Shown here piece after piece: positions 37,112 to 46,210 of a stretch of DNA of 64,000 bases. Source of the DNA: Citreicella sp. C3M06 (GTDB lineage Bacteria; Pseudomonadota; Alphaproteobacteria; Rhodobacterales; Rhodobacteraceae); the NCBI RefSeq assembly GCF_018860705.1, contig NZ_JAHKQA010000091.1:1-64000 (forward strand), in the 5' to 3' direction. The position numbers were made by a program, and so were the translations under genes. Each line of letters opens with the position of its first letter. The stretch's first letter is position 1. The notes beneath the pieces are model-generated. The model was given only the letters and a program-made list of their open reading frames with translations. It did no database searches and was not told the DNA's origin.

Positions 37112-37834
37112 TCAGCCCCAATCGCCGCAGGCGGTCTGCCACAGCGTCAGCGCCGCCACCGCCGCCGTGTCGGCGCGCAAAATGCGCGGGCCAAGCGCGA
37201 TCACCCGCGTTTGTGCCATGGCGCCCAGCCGGGCGCGTTCGATGTCGGAAAAGCCGCCCTCGGGGCCGATCAGGATCGCCGCCGGGGCCGGGGCGGCGTC
37301 CAGCATCGCGCTGCGCCCGCCGGCCTCGGCCTCGTCGCAAAAGACCAGCGCCCGCTCGGCGGGCCAGTCCGCCAGCAGGGTGTCAAGCTTGGCCAGCTCC
37401 GCCACCTCGGGCACGGATAGCGCGCCGCATTGCTCGGCTGCCTCCATGGCATGGGCTTGCAGGCGGTCCTGACGGATGCGTTCGGAATTGGTGTAATGCG
37501 TCTGCACCGGCAGGATGCGCGCGACCCCCAGCTCGACGGCCTTTTCGACGATGAAATCGGTGCGTGCCTTCTTGATCGGGGCGAACAGCAGCCACAGGTC
37601 GGGCGGCATCACTTGCGGGCGCAGCGCCTCGGTGCAGAGGGCAATGCCGCCCTTCTTGCCCGCCTCAGAGATCTCGGCCAGCCATTCGCCATCGCGCCCG
37701 TTGAACAGCCGGAGCTTGCCGCCGGTGGACATCCGCATCACGGAAAAGAGATAATGCGCCTGCTCCCGTGTCAGGGGCACAGGTTGTCCCGCCCCAAGCG
37801 GGTGATCTACAAACAGTCTAATCTTCGCAGTCAT
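37112..37834 (-). CDS. rsmE: 16S rRNA m3U1498 methyltransferase
   Basis: 240 residues of the RsmE/SPOUT family. It has an N-terminal PUA-like domain (AHYLFSVMRMSTGGKLRLFNGRDGEW) and a C-terminal knotted methyltransferase domain. The latter carries ILIGPEGGFSDIE and ALGPRILRADTAAVAAL, which bind SAM. It methylates U1498 of 16S rRNA. ATG 37834 is used; ATG 37846 would abut the divergent ubiA start codon exactly. Confidence 0.94.
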   Translation of the reverse strand: MTAKIRLFVDHPLGAGQPVPLTREQAHYLFSVMRMSTGGKLRLFNGRDGEWLAEISEAGKKGGIALCTEALRPQVMPPDLWLLFAPIKKARTDFIVEKAVELGVARILPVQTHYTNSERIRQDRLQAHAMEAAEQCGALSVPEVAELAKLDTLLADWPAERALVFCDEAEAGGRSAMLDAAPAPAAILIGPEGGFSDIERARLGAMAQTRVIALGPRILRADTAAVAALTLWQTACGDWG

Positions 37835-37846
37835 GAGGCGCAGCAT

Positions 37847-38815
37847 ATGGCCCCCACCGAGACAAGACCAGAGGCAGATGGACAGGTCCGCGACGCGGTG
37901 CGCGGCAACTGGGTCGATCATCGCGCTCCGGCCTGGACGCGGCCTTACCTGCGGCTCAGCCGGGCCGACCGGCCGATTGGCACGTGGCTTTTGCTGCTGC
38001 CCTGCTGGTGGGGGCTGCTGCTGGCCATGGTCAGCGACGGGCGGGCCAGCTGGTACGATCTGTGGGTGTTTGTCGGCTGCGGTATCGGGGCGCTGTTGAT
38101 GCGCGGCGCAGGCTGCACATGGAACGACATCACCGACCGGCATATCGACGGCAAGGTGGCGCGCACCGCGTCGCGCCCGATTCCCTCGGGGCAGGTGACA
38201 ACACGGCAGGCGCTGGTCTGGGCGGTGATCCAGTGCCTCGTGTCCTTTGCCATCCTGCTGAGCTTTGCCCCGATGGCGATTGCACTGGGGGTGCTGGCGC
38301 TGCTGCCGGTCGCGATCTATCCTTTTGCCAAGCGGTTTACATGGTGGCCGCAGGTGTTCCTTGGCATCGCCTTCAACTGGGGCGTGCTGCTGGCGTGGAC
38401 GGCGCATAGCGGATCGCTGGGGTTGCCGGCGGTGCTGCTGTACCTGTCGGGCATGGCGTGGACGCTATTCTACGACACGATCTACGCCCATCAGGACAAG
38501 GAAGACGACGCGCTGATCGGGGTCAAATCCACCGCGCGCCTGTTCGGAGACGCAGCAACCCCGCGCTGGCTGGCGATCTTCCTTGTGGCGTCGGTGGCGC
38601 TGATGGGGCTGGCCATCGCGCTTGCGGCCCCGAGCGGCGCGTTCCTGACGCTGGCGCTGCTGATCGCCGGGCCATGGGCCTTTGGCTGGCATCTTCTGTG
38701 GCAGATGCGCAAGCTGGATGTGAATGACAACGACCGGCTGCTTGTGCTGTTCCGGTCCAATCGCGACGCCGGTCTGCTGCCTGTGCTGTTTTTCGCCGTC
38801 GCGCTGCTGGCCTGA
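37847..38815 (+). CDS. ubiA: 4-hydroxybenzoate octaprenyltransferase
   Basis: 322 residues with about eight membrane segments. The two Asp-rich prenyl-diphosphate motifs are NDITDRHIDGKVARTASRP and YDTIYAHQDKEDD. It attaches the polyprenyl tail to 4-hydroxybenzoate in ubiquinone synthesis at the inner membrane. It is divergent from rsmE with only 12 bp between start codons, so there is no room for a normal ribosome site and long leader; leaderless translation is possible. Confidence 0.95.
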   Translation: MAPTETRPEADGQVRDAVRGNWVDHRAPAWTRPYLRLSRADRPIGTWLLLLPCWWGLLLAMVSDGRASWYDLWVFVGCGIGALLMRGAGCTWNDITDRHIDGKVARTASRPIPSGQVTTRQALVWAVIQCLVSFAILLSFAPMAIALGVLALLPVAIYPFAKRFTWWPQVFLGIAFNWGVLLAWTAHSGSLGLPAVLLYLSGMAWTLFYDTIYAHQDKEDDALIGVKSTARLFGDAATPRWLAIFLVASVALMGLAIALAAPSGAFLTLALLIAGPWAFGWHLLWQMRKLDVNDNDRLLVLFRSNRDAGLLPVLFFAVALLA

Positions 38816-38877
38816 TTGCTCCACCGGAGCCCGAGGCTTATCAGGTTCTGAAATAACAAGAAGGAAACCGCGGACCC

Positions 38878-40797
38878 ATGCGCCTGTCACGACTCGCCAT
38901 TCCCGCAGCGACGCTGTCTGGCGCCGCCCTGCTGTGCATCCTTCTTGCGGTCTTTGCCGTCTTTCTGGTCGAGCGCAGCTCGCGCGAGGCGGTGGTGGAC
39001 CGGCTCGATGTCGAGGAACTCGACTGGGCCGAGGTCGATGTGAACGGCCTTCAGGTCTTTCTGATCGGCGAGGCCCCGGACGAAGCGGCGCGTTTCAAGG
39101 CGGTCACGGCCGCAGGAAGCGTGGTGGACAGCGCGCGGGTGATCGACCAGATGCTGGTCGCAGAGGCCGAGCAGATCGAGCCGCCGCGCTTTTCGGTCGA
39201 GATCCTGCGCAACGACGATGGCATCTCGGTGATCGGGCTGGTGCCGGCGCAAACCGACCGCGAAGAGCTGCTCGAGGGCTTTCGCACCACGGTTGGCGAC
39301 ACCGGGGAGGTGTCTGACCTGCTGGAAACCGCCGATTTCACCGTGCCCGAAGGCTGGGACGCTGCGCTGCGCTTTGCCGAGCGCAGCCTTGCGCAACTGC
39401 CACGCTCGAAGATCTCGGTCGGGGCGGGCACGGTGTCGATCAAGGCGATGACTGAAAGCGTCGAGGATCGCCGCCGTTTGCAGGCGGATCTGAAACGCAG
39501 GGTGCCGACAGGCGTGACGCTGGTGCTGGACCTGTCGGCGCCGCGCCCGGTGATCACACCGTTCACGCTGCGTTTTCTGATCGACGATGACGGGCCGCGA
39601 TTCGATGCCTGTTCGGCCGATACCGAAACCTCGCGCGACATGATCCTTGGCGCAGCGCAGGCGGTGGGCGCCCCTGCCAACGAGACCTGCCGCCTCGGGC
39701 TGGGCGTGCCGTCGCGCCGCTGGGCCGATGCAGCGGCGATGGCAATCGGCGCGTTGTCCGAACTGGGGCGCGGCTCGGTGACCTTCTCGAACGCGGATAT
39801 TGCGCTGCTGGCCGAAGAAGGCACCGATCAGGCCCTGTTCGACCGGGTGGTCGGCGAGCTTGAAAGCGGTCTGCCCGATGTCTTCGCGCTGCACGCGGTG
39901 CTGCCGGAAACCCCCGATGCCACCGAACAGGGGGTGCGCGAATTCACGGCGACCCTATCGCCCGAAGGCGCAGTGCAGCTGCGCGGGAGGGTCAATTCCG
40001 AGATCACCCGCCAGACCGTCGACAGCCTCGCGCGGGCGCAGTTCGGCTCGGACAGGGTCTATACTGCGGCGCGGGTCGACGAGGATCTGCCCAACGCCTG
40101 GGCGACGCGGGTTCTGGCGGGAATAGAGGCGCTCGGAGAGCTGTCGAACGGCGCCGTCCGGGTGACCCCGGACAGGGTGACGGTGTCGGGCAACACCGGC
40201 AACAAGGATGCAAACGACGAAATCTCAGTGCTGCTTGCCGATAAGCTGGGCGATCAGGCCGAATTCGAGATCAACGTGACCTATCAGGAAAAGCTGGACC
40301 CGGAACTGGGCATCCCGACGCCGCAACAATGCGAGGCGCAGATCGTCGAGATCATCGGAGACCGCAAGATCACCTTCGAGCCGGGCTCGGCGAATCTTGA
40401 TGCCTCGGCCAAGGACGTGATGGATGATATCGGTGAATTGCTGAAACTCTGCGGCGATATCCCGTTGGAAATACAGGGCCATACTGACAGTCAGGGCCGC
40501 GAGGAGATGAATCAGCAGCTGAGCCAGGAACGCGCCCAGTCCGTGCTCGACGCGCTGCGCAATCGCAACGTTCTGACCGCCTCCTACAGGGTGAAAGGGT
40601 ACGGAGAAGAACAGCCCATCGCTGACAATGGCAGCGAAGAGGGCCGCGAAGCGAATCGGCGCATCGAGTTCCGGCTGATCGCGCCCGAAGCCGAACAAGA
40701 GGCGGAAACCACGCTGGAAGAGCTTGAAGATACGGGCTCCGCAGGCGATACGGAAACCGCCGGAGACGATGCCGGCGCGGACGGGGCCGGGGAATGA
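38878..40797 (+). CDS. OmpA-family protein with N-terminal membrane anchor
   Basis: 639 residues. One membrane segment at about 7-30 is followed by ~450 residues of repeated alpha/beta modules (VEILRNDDGISVIGLVPAQTDR; FTATLSPEGAVQLRGRVN) resembling BON-like folds. A C-terminal OmpA peptidoglycan-binding domain (ITFEPGSANLDASAKDVMDDI; IQGHTDSQGREEMNQQLSQERA) follows. The tail after RIEFRLI is acidic and low complexity. It probably links the inner membrane to peptidoglycan. It overlaps the next gene by 4 bp. Confidence 0.9.
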   Translation: MRLSRLAIPAATLSGAALLCILLAVFAVFLVERSSREAVVDRLDVEELDWAEVDVNGLQVFLIGEAPDEAARFKAVTAAGSVVDSARVIDQMLVAEAEQIEPPRFSVEILRNDDGISVIGLVPAQTDREELLEGFRTTVGDTGEVSDLLETADFTVPEGWDAALRFAERSLAQLPRSKISVGAGTVSIKAMTESVEDRRRLQADLKRRVPTGVTLVLDLSAPRPVITPFTLRFLIDDDGPRFDACSADTETSRDMILGAAQAVGAPANETCRLGLGVPSRRWADAAAMAIGALSELGRGSVTFSNADIALLAEEGTDQALFDRVVGELESGLPDVFALHAVLPETPDATEQGVREFTATLSPEGAVQLRGRVNSEITRQTVDSLARAQFGSDRVYTAARVDEDLPNAWATRVLAGIEALGELSNGAVRVTPDRVTVSGNTGNKDANDEISVLLADKLGDQAEFEINVTYQEKLDPELGIPTPQQCEAQIVEIIGDRKITFEPGSANLDASAKDVMDDIGELLKLCGDIPLEIQGHTDSQGREEMNQQLSQERAQSVLDALRNRNVLTASYRVKGYGEEQPIADNGSEEGREANRRIEFRLIAPEAEQEAETTLEELEDTGSAGDTETAGDDAGADGAGE

Positions 40798-41120
40798 ACA
40801 GAACCGAATTCGTTATCGCCACGGCGATCATTCTCTTCGTAGCATATTGCATGGGCTGGTTTTCGAACTGGCTGGTGAATCGGTTCAAGCGTATCAGCCA
40901 GGCCGATGTCGACCAGCTCGAACGTATGAGCCAGGAGTTGCACGAGGCGGAAGAAACGCGCGATCAGGCGATCACCTATCTTCAGCAGCGCGAGGCGGAG
41001 CTGACCAACCAGCTGGCGCAGACCGAGGCCGAACTCGCCGCCGCCATGGAAGGGCTGCGCGAAGCCCGCCACGAGGCCGAGGAAATGCGCTCGTGGATCG
41101 AGCGTCACCAACAGGCCTGA
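40794..41120 (+). CDS. Membrane-anchored coiled-coil protein
   Basis: 108 residues: a single N-terminal membrane segment (VIATAIILFVAYCMGWFSNWLV) and a long charged coiled coil rich in Glu/Gln heptads from residue 38 to the end. The ATGA overlap with the OmpA-family gene indicates coupled translation and a likely physical partner in the envelope. No named family recognised. Confidence 0.8.
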   Translation: MNRTEFVIATAIILFVAYCMGWFSNWLVNRFKRISQADVDQLERMSQELHEAEETRDQAITYLQQREAELTNQLAQTEAELAAAMEGLREARHEAEEMRSWIERHQQA

Positions 41121-41296
41121 CCTTTCCGAAACGGCGCCGCGTACCGCGGCCCATGGAAGCCTCGCTCCGCCTTGCGGCGGAGACGTCGGCCTGCCGGCGC
41201 CTCTTGCCAATGGCGCACCGTCTTTCGCAGGGATGCACCTCTTGCAGGGGCCTCCGGGTGGCAAGCAAGAGGTCCGACAGGAGCCACGGCCTCGGT

Positions 41297-41371
41297 TTCT
41301 TCTGGCCGAAAATATCCCGGGGGGAGGCTCCGCAAGGAGACGGGGGGCAGCGCCCCCCTTGCGGGTTTTCA
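41297..41371. repeat. Dispersed intergenic repeat with terminator hairpin
   Basis: TTTCTTCTGGCCGAAAATATCCCG... continuing into GGAGGCTCCGCAAGGAGACGG and a long GC hairpin. It is nearly identical, in inverted orientation, to the copy at 45014-45081. It occupies the end of a 296 bp gap that otherwise shows no gene. Confidence 0.8.
41331..41370 (+). terminator. Terminator embedded in the dispersed repeat
   Basis: Stem CGCAAG ... CTTGCG enclosing GGGGGGC-AGC-GCCCCCC, followed by GGTTTTC. It would stop transcription from the OmpA/coiled-coil operon before the phosphatase gene. Confidence 0.65.
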
Positions 41372-41416
41372 TTTCGTGCAACGGCTCGTATGAGGCAGGC
41401 GAAAGGTAGGTGCCAA

Positions 41417-42070
41417 ATGTCCCATGTCACTCTGGTACGCCACGGTCAGGCCAACAGCTCCGCGCGCGACGAAGTCTCCTACGACAAGCTCAGTGATCTG
41501 GGGCATTGTCAGGCGCGCTGGCTCGGAGAGCACCTGCGCGGCACCGGCGAGCGCTTTGCGCGGGCCTATTGCGGCACACTTCGGAGGCATCGCGAGACCG
41601 CCGATGCCATGGCGCTGGGGCTTGATCTGGTGATCGATCCCCGCCTCGATGAGCTGGAATATTTCACCATGGCGCAGATCTGCGAGGCGCAGTACGGCAT
41701 CGATATGCCCAACGGTCGCGAAGAATTCGCGCTGCACATGCGGCGGATGTTCGGGCTATGGCGCGACAATGCGATCGATGGCGCACCGGTGCCCTTCGCG
41801 ACGTTCGAGGCGCGCGTCAGCGAGGTGCTCACCGAGATCGCAGGCGGCGAGGGGCGGGCCGTCGTGGTGACCTCTGGCGGGGTGATCGGCATGGCGATGC
41901 GGGTGACGATGGAGCTGGGGCTCGGTGCCTTTGCCAATGCCTGCCTTGCGATCGAGAACAGCTCGATGCACCGGTTTCAGCCGATGTCCACCGGGCTGGT
42001 GCTGACGCAATTCAACGCAGTGCCCCATCTGGAAGACGCCGAGCGGGCGCTTTCGCGCACGCATCTTTAA
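41417..42070 (+). CDS. Histidine phosphatase family protein
   Basis: 217 residues of the phosphoglycerate-mutase-like superfamily. The catalytic LVRHGQAN with phospho-His is at residues 6-13, the second Arg/His region is YCGTLRRHRETAD, the acid Glu is in LDELEYF, and the second His equivalent falls in VVVTSGGVIGM, where the usual His is replaced by Ser-Gly. The substrate is unknown and activity could be altered. AAAGGTAGG precedes ATG 41417. The stop overlaps the convergent gene. Confidence 0.85.
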   Translation: MSHVTLVRHGQANSSARDEVSYDKLSDLGHCQARWLGEHLRGTGERFARAYCGTLRRHRETADAMALGLDLVIDPRLDELEYFTMAQICEAQYGIDMPNGREEFALHMRRMFGLWRDNAIDGAPVPFATFEARVSEVLTEIAGGEGRAVVVTSGGVIGMAMRVTMELGLGAFANACLAIENSSMHRFQPMSTGLVLTQFNAVPHLEDAERALSRTHL

Positions 42071-43047
42071 CGCATCCAGAAGCCCTCGCGCTTCAGTCGG
42101 TTGCGGATCGCCTGTTCGCGCGCCGGCAGGTCATTGCGATCAAACAGCGCGCGCGCCTTGTGCCCGCGCCCCTGATAGAGCGTGCGCAGCAGCGGCTCGT
42201 ATTGCTTGAGCACTTTCTTGATTCGATGCGGCGCGGCGATCTCTTCGAGCCGCTGCACCACCGCATCGCTTTCGCGCGCATAAAGCAGCGGGAAGGTGCG
42301 GTAATGGCAGGTCACCGATCCGTCGAGCAGCCCCGGCGGCAGCGTGTCGCGCCCGCCGCCAAAGGAATGGATCACCAGCGGCAGCGCCACCTGATCCAGC
42401 CACGGATCGAAGTGCTGACAGATCAGCGCCTCGGGCGGATCATCGCGAATCGTCAGTGCGTAGTCGAGGAACCGCTGACCGAAACGCCTTGGGCAGCTGT
42501 GAAAGAAGAAGCCGGCGTTGAAATAGAGATAGCGCCGCCAATGTTCATCGGGCCAGCTCAGATCCAGCGATCTGTCGAAATCCAGCCCGAAACGATCGTA
42601 GAGCGCCTTCCACGTCGCGGTATAGCCCGGCCCGTACAGCTCGATCTTCGGCCAGGTGTTCTCGCGGCGCAGCGACGCGGTCGGGCGGTCGAAATCGAAG
42701 GGCACGCGCGACAGATCGTCCAGCACCAGCGTGTCGGTGTCGAAGAACACAAAGGGCTCGCCCTCGGGCAGGGCGGCCAGTGCCTCGATCTTGTTGCCAT
42801 AGGGGTAGGACTGGCCGAAATGCCGGGTCTCGAAGGGCAGGATCGTGGCGCCATGGTCCTCGATAATGGCGCGGATCTCGGCGTCCCTGATGCGCGGGTC
42901 GCGCTCCCATAGAGCGTTGGGCTGGGGTTCCGCGACGAACAGCTTCACCCCCGGCGAGCTACGTGCCAATGAGACGGCGAACAGCACCCCCTCGTATTGC
43001 AGCCGGCCCGCCTGGCCGACGATCATCACGTTGAATTGCCCGCTCAT
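42067..43047 (-). CDS. Glycosyltransferase-like (GT-A fold) protein
   Basis: 326 residues. The N-terminal half has an NTP-sugar transferase character: a leading strand (FNVMIVGQAG), a lysine in YGNKIEALAAL, and a DxD-type metal site in FVFFDTDTLVLDDL. The second half contains YFNAGFFFHSCP and ICQHFDPWLDQVALPL, resembling galactosyl/glucosyltransferases. Donor and acceptor are unknown. AGAGGGG lies upstream of ATG 43047. It has a 4 bp convergent overlap with the phosphatase gene. Confidence 0.65.
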   Translation of the reverse strand: MSGQFNVMIVGQAGRLQYEGVLFAVSLARSSPGVKLFVAEPQPNALWERDPRIRDAEIRAIIEDHGATILPFETRHFGQSYPYGNKIEALAALPEGEPFVFFDTDTLVLDDLSRVPFDFDRPTASLRRENTWPKIELYGPGYTATWKALYDRFGLDFDRSLDLSWPDEHWRRYLYFNAGFFFHSCPRRFGQRFLDYALTIRDDPPEALICQHFDPWLDQVALPLVIHSFGGGRDTLPPGLLDGSVTCHYRTFPLLYARESDAVVQRLEEIAAPHRIKKVLKQYEPLLRTLYQGRGHKARALFDRNDLPAREQAIRNRLKREGFWMR

Positions 43048-43102
43048 CCGCGCCCCTCTTTTGCGCCACAATAGGCAGGGAGGCGCGGCGAGGAAAGCGG
43101 GC

Positions 43103-43795
43103 TCAAAGCGTGATTGGCTCAAGCACCTGCGGCTCGATCACCCGAACGCCGGGCAGTTCGGCGGCAAGCACCTCGGCATCCTGTTCCAGTGCGCCGAAGG
43201 TGCGGTAGTGCATGGGAATCACCGTCTTGAAGTCGAAGTATTTCTTTGCCGCCCAGCCGGCCATTTCCATGTCCATGGTGTAATAGCCGCCCGCCGAGAG
43301 AATGCCGACAGTGGGGGCGTAATACTCCCCGATCCACGCCATGTCGGCCATGATCGTGGTGTCGCCCGAGAAATAGATGCAGTGCCCGTCGCCGCGGATC
43401 ACGTAGCCGACTTCCGATCCGGTATACTGGACCTTGCCATCGACCATCATCGACGAGCTGTGCGAGGCGGGCACCATGCTGACCGCCACATCGCCGAACA
43501 TCGCGGTGCCGCCTTTGTTGAAGGCATGCCCAACCGTGACGCCCTGCGCCTCGAGCACCGAGGTCAGCTCGAACATTCCCGAAACCGGCAACCCGGTTTC
43601 CCGGGCGATGCTCACCACGTCGTCGGTGTGGTCAAAATGGCCGTGGGTCAGCAGGATCTGCGTCGCGCCATCGAGCGCCTCGGCACGACGCTCGTCGGGC
43701 AGCATCGGGTTTCCCGACAGCCACGGATCGACGAGGATAACCTCGTCGGCAATCTCGAAGCGAAAGCTGCCATGGCCTAGCCATATGATCTGCAT
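43103..43795 (-). CDS. UPF0173-type metal-dependent hydrolase
   Basis: 230 residues of the metallo-beta-lactamase fold. The metal motif THGHFDHTDD (HxHxDH) lies near residue 50, with further ligands in VPASHSSSM, IYFSGDTTIM and the closing PMHYRTFG. Members are annotated as metal-dependent hydrolases without proven substrate. CGGAGGAC is placed well ahead of ATG 43795. It probably has its own promoter. Confidence 0.9.
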   Translation of the reverse strand: MQIIWLGHGSFRFEIADEVILVDPWLSGNPMLPDERRAEALDGATQILLTHGHFDHTDDVVSIARETGLPVSGMFELTSVLEAQGVTVGHAFNKGGTAMFGDVAVSMVPASHSSSMMVDGKVQYTGSEVGYVIRGDGHCIYFSGDTTIMADMAWIGEYYAPTVGILSAGGYYTMDMEMAGWAAKKYFDFKTVIPMHYRTFGALEQDAEVLAAELPGVRVIEPQVLEPITL

Positions 43796-45013
43796 GGAAA
43801 TGTCCTCCGTGATGTGCTTTATCGACGATAGCGCGTCAGGCGGCATGGTAAAGCCCACCCGTGCGCGCAGTCCTGTCACCCCAGACCTGCACGCGGAGGC
43901 GATGACATGCGCTTCAGGATCCTGCGCAGTGGCCACAGATCGAGCCGCCCAACTGGTACGGCGCGACATCTTGCAACCGTCAAGCAGGCAAAGCGTCCGG
44001 CCGATATGGGGCTGGTGGCAGTCGATGTCCCGCCGGCATGCGGGGCCACGCTGGGCAGCGGGGCGCTGCCTGTCGACATGGCGCTCGGCGATAGATCGGA
44101 CCCGGCGCCATGGTGACGCCGGGCAAGCTGGACCGAGACATCAGGGCACTGGCTGGAAAACCTGTTTCGACCACATCGCGGCCCTTCTCCGCGCGGCCGA
44201 AGGCGTGTCGCATTTTTAGCAAGCGCCGATATGCACCGGAACATTTCTGTTCGTCTTTGCCCCGGTGCAGGCGGCTCGGGTCTGCGATGTTGCCTTGGCG
44301 CGGCGATGCCTGTTTGGAGGTGGATTTGGTCGCGCTGATCCCGACAATGCAGCGCTGCCGATGCACATGGCGGTCAGGGCGTCGCAATTCCAGGCGCTGA
44401 TCGCCGAGTCATCCGATGGAAGAGAAACGGCGGCGTTGGCGACCTGCGCGCATTCCGATGCAACAGTCACCGGGTTTGCAGCCGACGCTCCGCTGTCGAA
44501 GCCCACCGGCGCCGCGATGATGCGCGAGAAGAGCGCCCTTGCCGTAGCCAGGGGCGTGTCGCAGCGCCACACACCGATCGGAGCGCAGAACGCGGATCCT
44601 GCGCAGAGCGGTTACCGGGCGCTGGGGGTGGCTCGCAGAGATGCAAGCTGGCGCTACTTCGGACTGCTCATCGACCCTCCGCGCCCAGATGTGGGCACAC
44701 GGTGGCCGAAGCGCCTCGCATGGGGCGCGGTCAAGTTCATCGGCGATCACGTGGCCATTACCCCGCCAACATGGCTCGCTCGCCACGCGGCGCTAGGACA
44801 GGTTTTGTCAAAGCGATTGTTCCGGGCAATTGTTGCCTGTTCTTCACTGCCGAAGCGACGCAACTGCAGATACGCAGCTGGCGACTTGCAGGCGTATCGT
44901 GGCGCCAGTGAGCTGGGCGATGCCGCTTCTGCTTTGGGGCTGCTATTTTGCGGTCTTGCCGAAAAGAGCTGCGATCCCCACTCTGGTGCGCCGCCTTGGA
45001 GCGCGTATTGAGA
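43796..45013. other. Gene-poor region, probable decayed coding sequence
   Basis: About 1.2 kb with no frame that combines a ribosome site, a family motif and the strong GC3 bias of the neighbours. A plus frame from 44265 to 45011 is open for 248 codons but has unusual composition and no recognisable domain. Fragments such as DHIAALLRAAEGVSHF (just before 44219) are protein-like but end in stops. I read it as remnants of inactivated genes. An origin by transfer is possible. Confidence 0.5.
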
Positions 45014-45081
45014 GGGTGAAGGGGGCGCTGCCCCCCGTCTCCTTGCGGAGTCTCCCCCCGGGATATTTTTGGCCAGAAGAA
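45014..45081. repeat. Dispersed intergenic repeat, arm 1 of an inverted pair
   Basis: GGGGGCGCTGCCCCCCGTC..., then GGATATTTTTGGCCAGAAGAA (45061-45081), the reverse complement of the copy at 41297. It faces the copy at 45101. Confidence 0.8.
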
Positions 45082-45100
45082 ACTGGGGCGCGGCGCATAG

Positions 45101-45140
45101 TCTTCTTCTGGCCAAAAATATCCCCGCCGGAGGCATCCGA
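45101..45140. repeat. Dispersed intergenic repeat, arm 2 of an inverted pair
   Basis: TCTTCTTCTGGCCAAAAATATCC... then CCGCCGGAGGCATCCGA. The first 21 bases are a perfect inverted match to 45061-45081 with about 20 bp between arms. This gives a very stable hairpin directly upstream of meaB. Confidence 0.8.
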
Positions 45141-45220
45141 TATCGCGGCCAAGATGAGGGGCTGGACAAGGGCGCGCGGGGCGGGTTCTTTCAGGCACGA
45201 ACCGGTCGAGGGGCAGCACC

Positions 45221-46210
45221 ATGGATATCGAGGATCTTGCGGAACGTATCCTGAGCGGAGAACGGCGCGCTTTGGCGCGAGGGATCACGCTCGTTGAAAG
45301 TGGGCGGGCGGATCATCGGTCCATGGCGCGCGATCTGATCGATAGGCTGCGCTGCGCAGGGCGTGAGGCCATGCGCATCGGGTTGTCTGGTACGCCCGGC
45401 GTCGGCAAGTCGACCTTTATCGAGAGTTTCGGCATGATGCTGGTTGCGCAGGGGCTCAGGGTCGCTGTGCTGGCGGTTGATCCGAGCTCGGCCCGTTCGG
45501 GCGGCTCGATCCTTGGGGACAAGACGCGCATGGAGCGGCTTTCGCGCCATCCGGGGGCGTTCATTCGCCCGTCGCCCTCGCAAACCCATCTTGGCGGAGT
45601 GGCGCGGCGCACTCGCGAGGCGATCGACCTGTGCGAGGCGGCGGGGTTTGATGTGGTGCTGATTGAAACCGTCGGTGTGGGCCAGTCGGAGACCGTGGTT
45701 GCCGAGATGTCGGACCTGTTCATGCTGCTGCTAGCCCCCGCGGGCGGCGATGAATTGCAGGGGGTCAAGCGCGGCATCATGGAGGCCGCGGACATGATCC
45801 TTGTGAACAAGGCGGATGGCGATCTCAAATCCGCCGCGACGCGCACCTGCGCTGATTATGCCGGGGCGCTGCGCCTGCTGCGCAAGCGCGCGCAAGACCC
45901 CGAGGGTTTTCCCAAGGCGCTGACCGTCTCTGCGGCGCTTGAGAACGGGCTCGACAGCGCTTGGGCCGAGATGCGCGCGCTTCAGGCATGGCGAAGAGAG
46001 AACGGCCATTTTGCCCGGCGCAGGGCCGAGCAGGCGCGATTCTGGTTCGAGGCTGAGGTGCGCGAAGGGCTGCTCGCTCGCCTGCGCCGCGAGCCGGTAA
46101 AGGGCGCGATGGCGGCGTTTGCCGCGCGGGTCGAAGCCGGTGAGATCACTGCCGCCGCCGCTGCGGACGAGCTGCTTGCGACCTATCTTGGGGAAAGCCT
46201 TCCGGCATGA
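45221..46210 (+). CDS. meaB: Methylmalonyl-CoA mutase-associated GTPase MeaB
   Basis: 329 residues of the ArgK/MeaB G3E family. Walker [10 protein letters not shown] is at 57-65. [29 protein letters not shown] and VNKADGD are the remaining nucleotide motifs, and a C-terminal dimerisation helix is present. It protects and loads adenosylcobalamin in methylmalonyl-CoA mutase. No mutase gene is in the window. GAGGGGC precedes ATG 45221. It overlaps the next gene by 4 bp. Confidence 0.94.
   Translation: MDIEDLAERILSGERRALARGITLVESGRADHRSMARDLIDRLRCAGREAMRIGLSGTPGVGKSTFIESFGMMLVAQGLRVAVLAVDPSSARSGGSILGDKTRMERLSRHPGAFIRPSPSQTHLGGVARRTREAIDLCEAAGFDVVLIETVGVGQSETVVAEMSDLFMLLLAPAGGDELQGVKRGIMEAADMILVNKADGDLKSAATRTCADYAGALRLLRKRAQDPEGFPKALTVSAALENGLDSAWAEMRALQAWRRENGHFARRRAEQARFWFEAEVREGLLARLRREPVKGAMAAFAARVEAGEITAAAAADELLATYLGESLPA

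Noticed and set aside
44265-45011. 248-codon plus frame in the gene-poor region
   Set aside because: No ribosome site, no recognisable domain, codon use unlike neighbours. Described as possible gene remnants instead.
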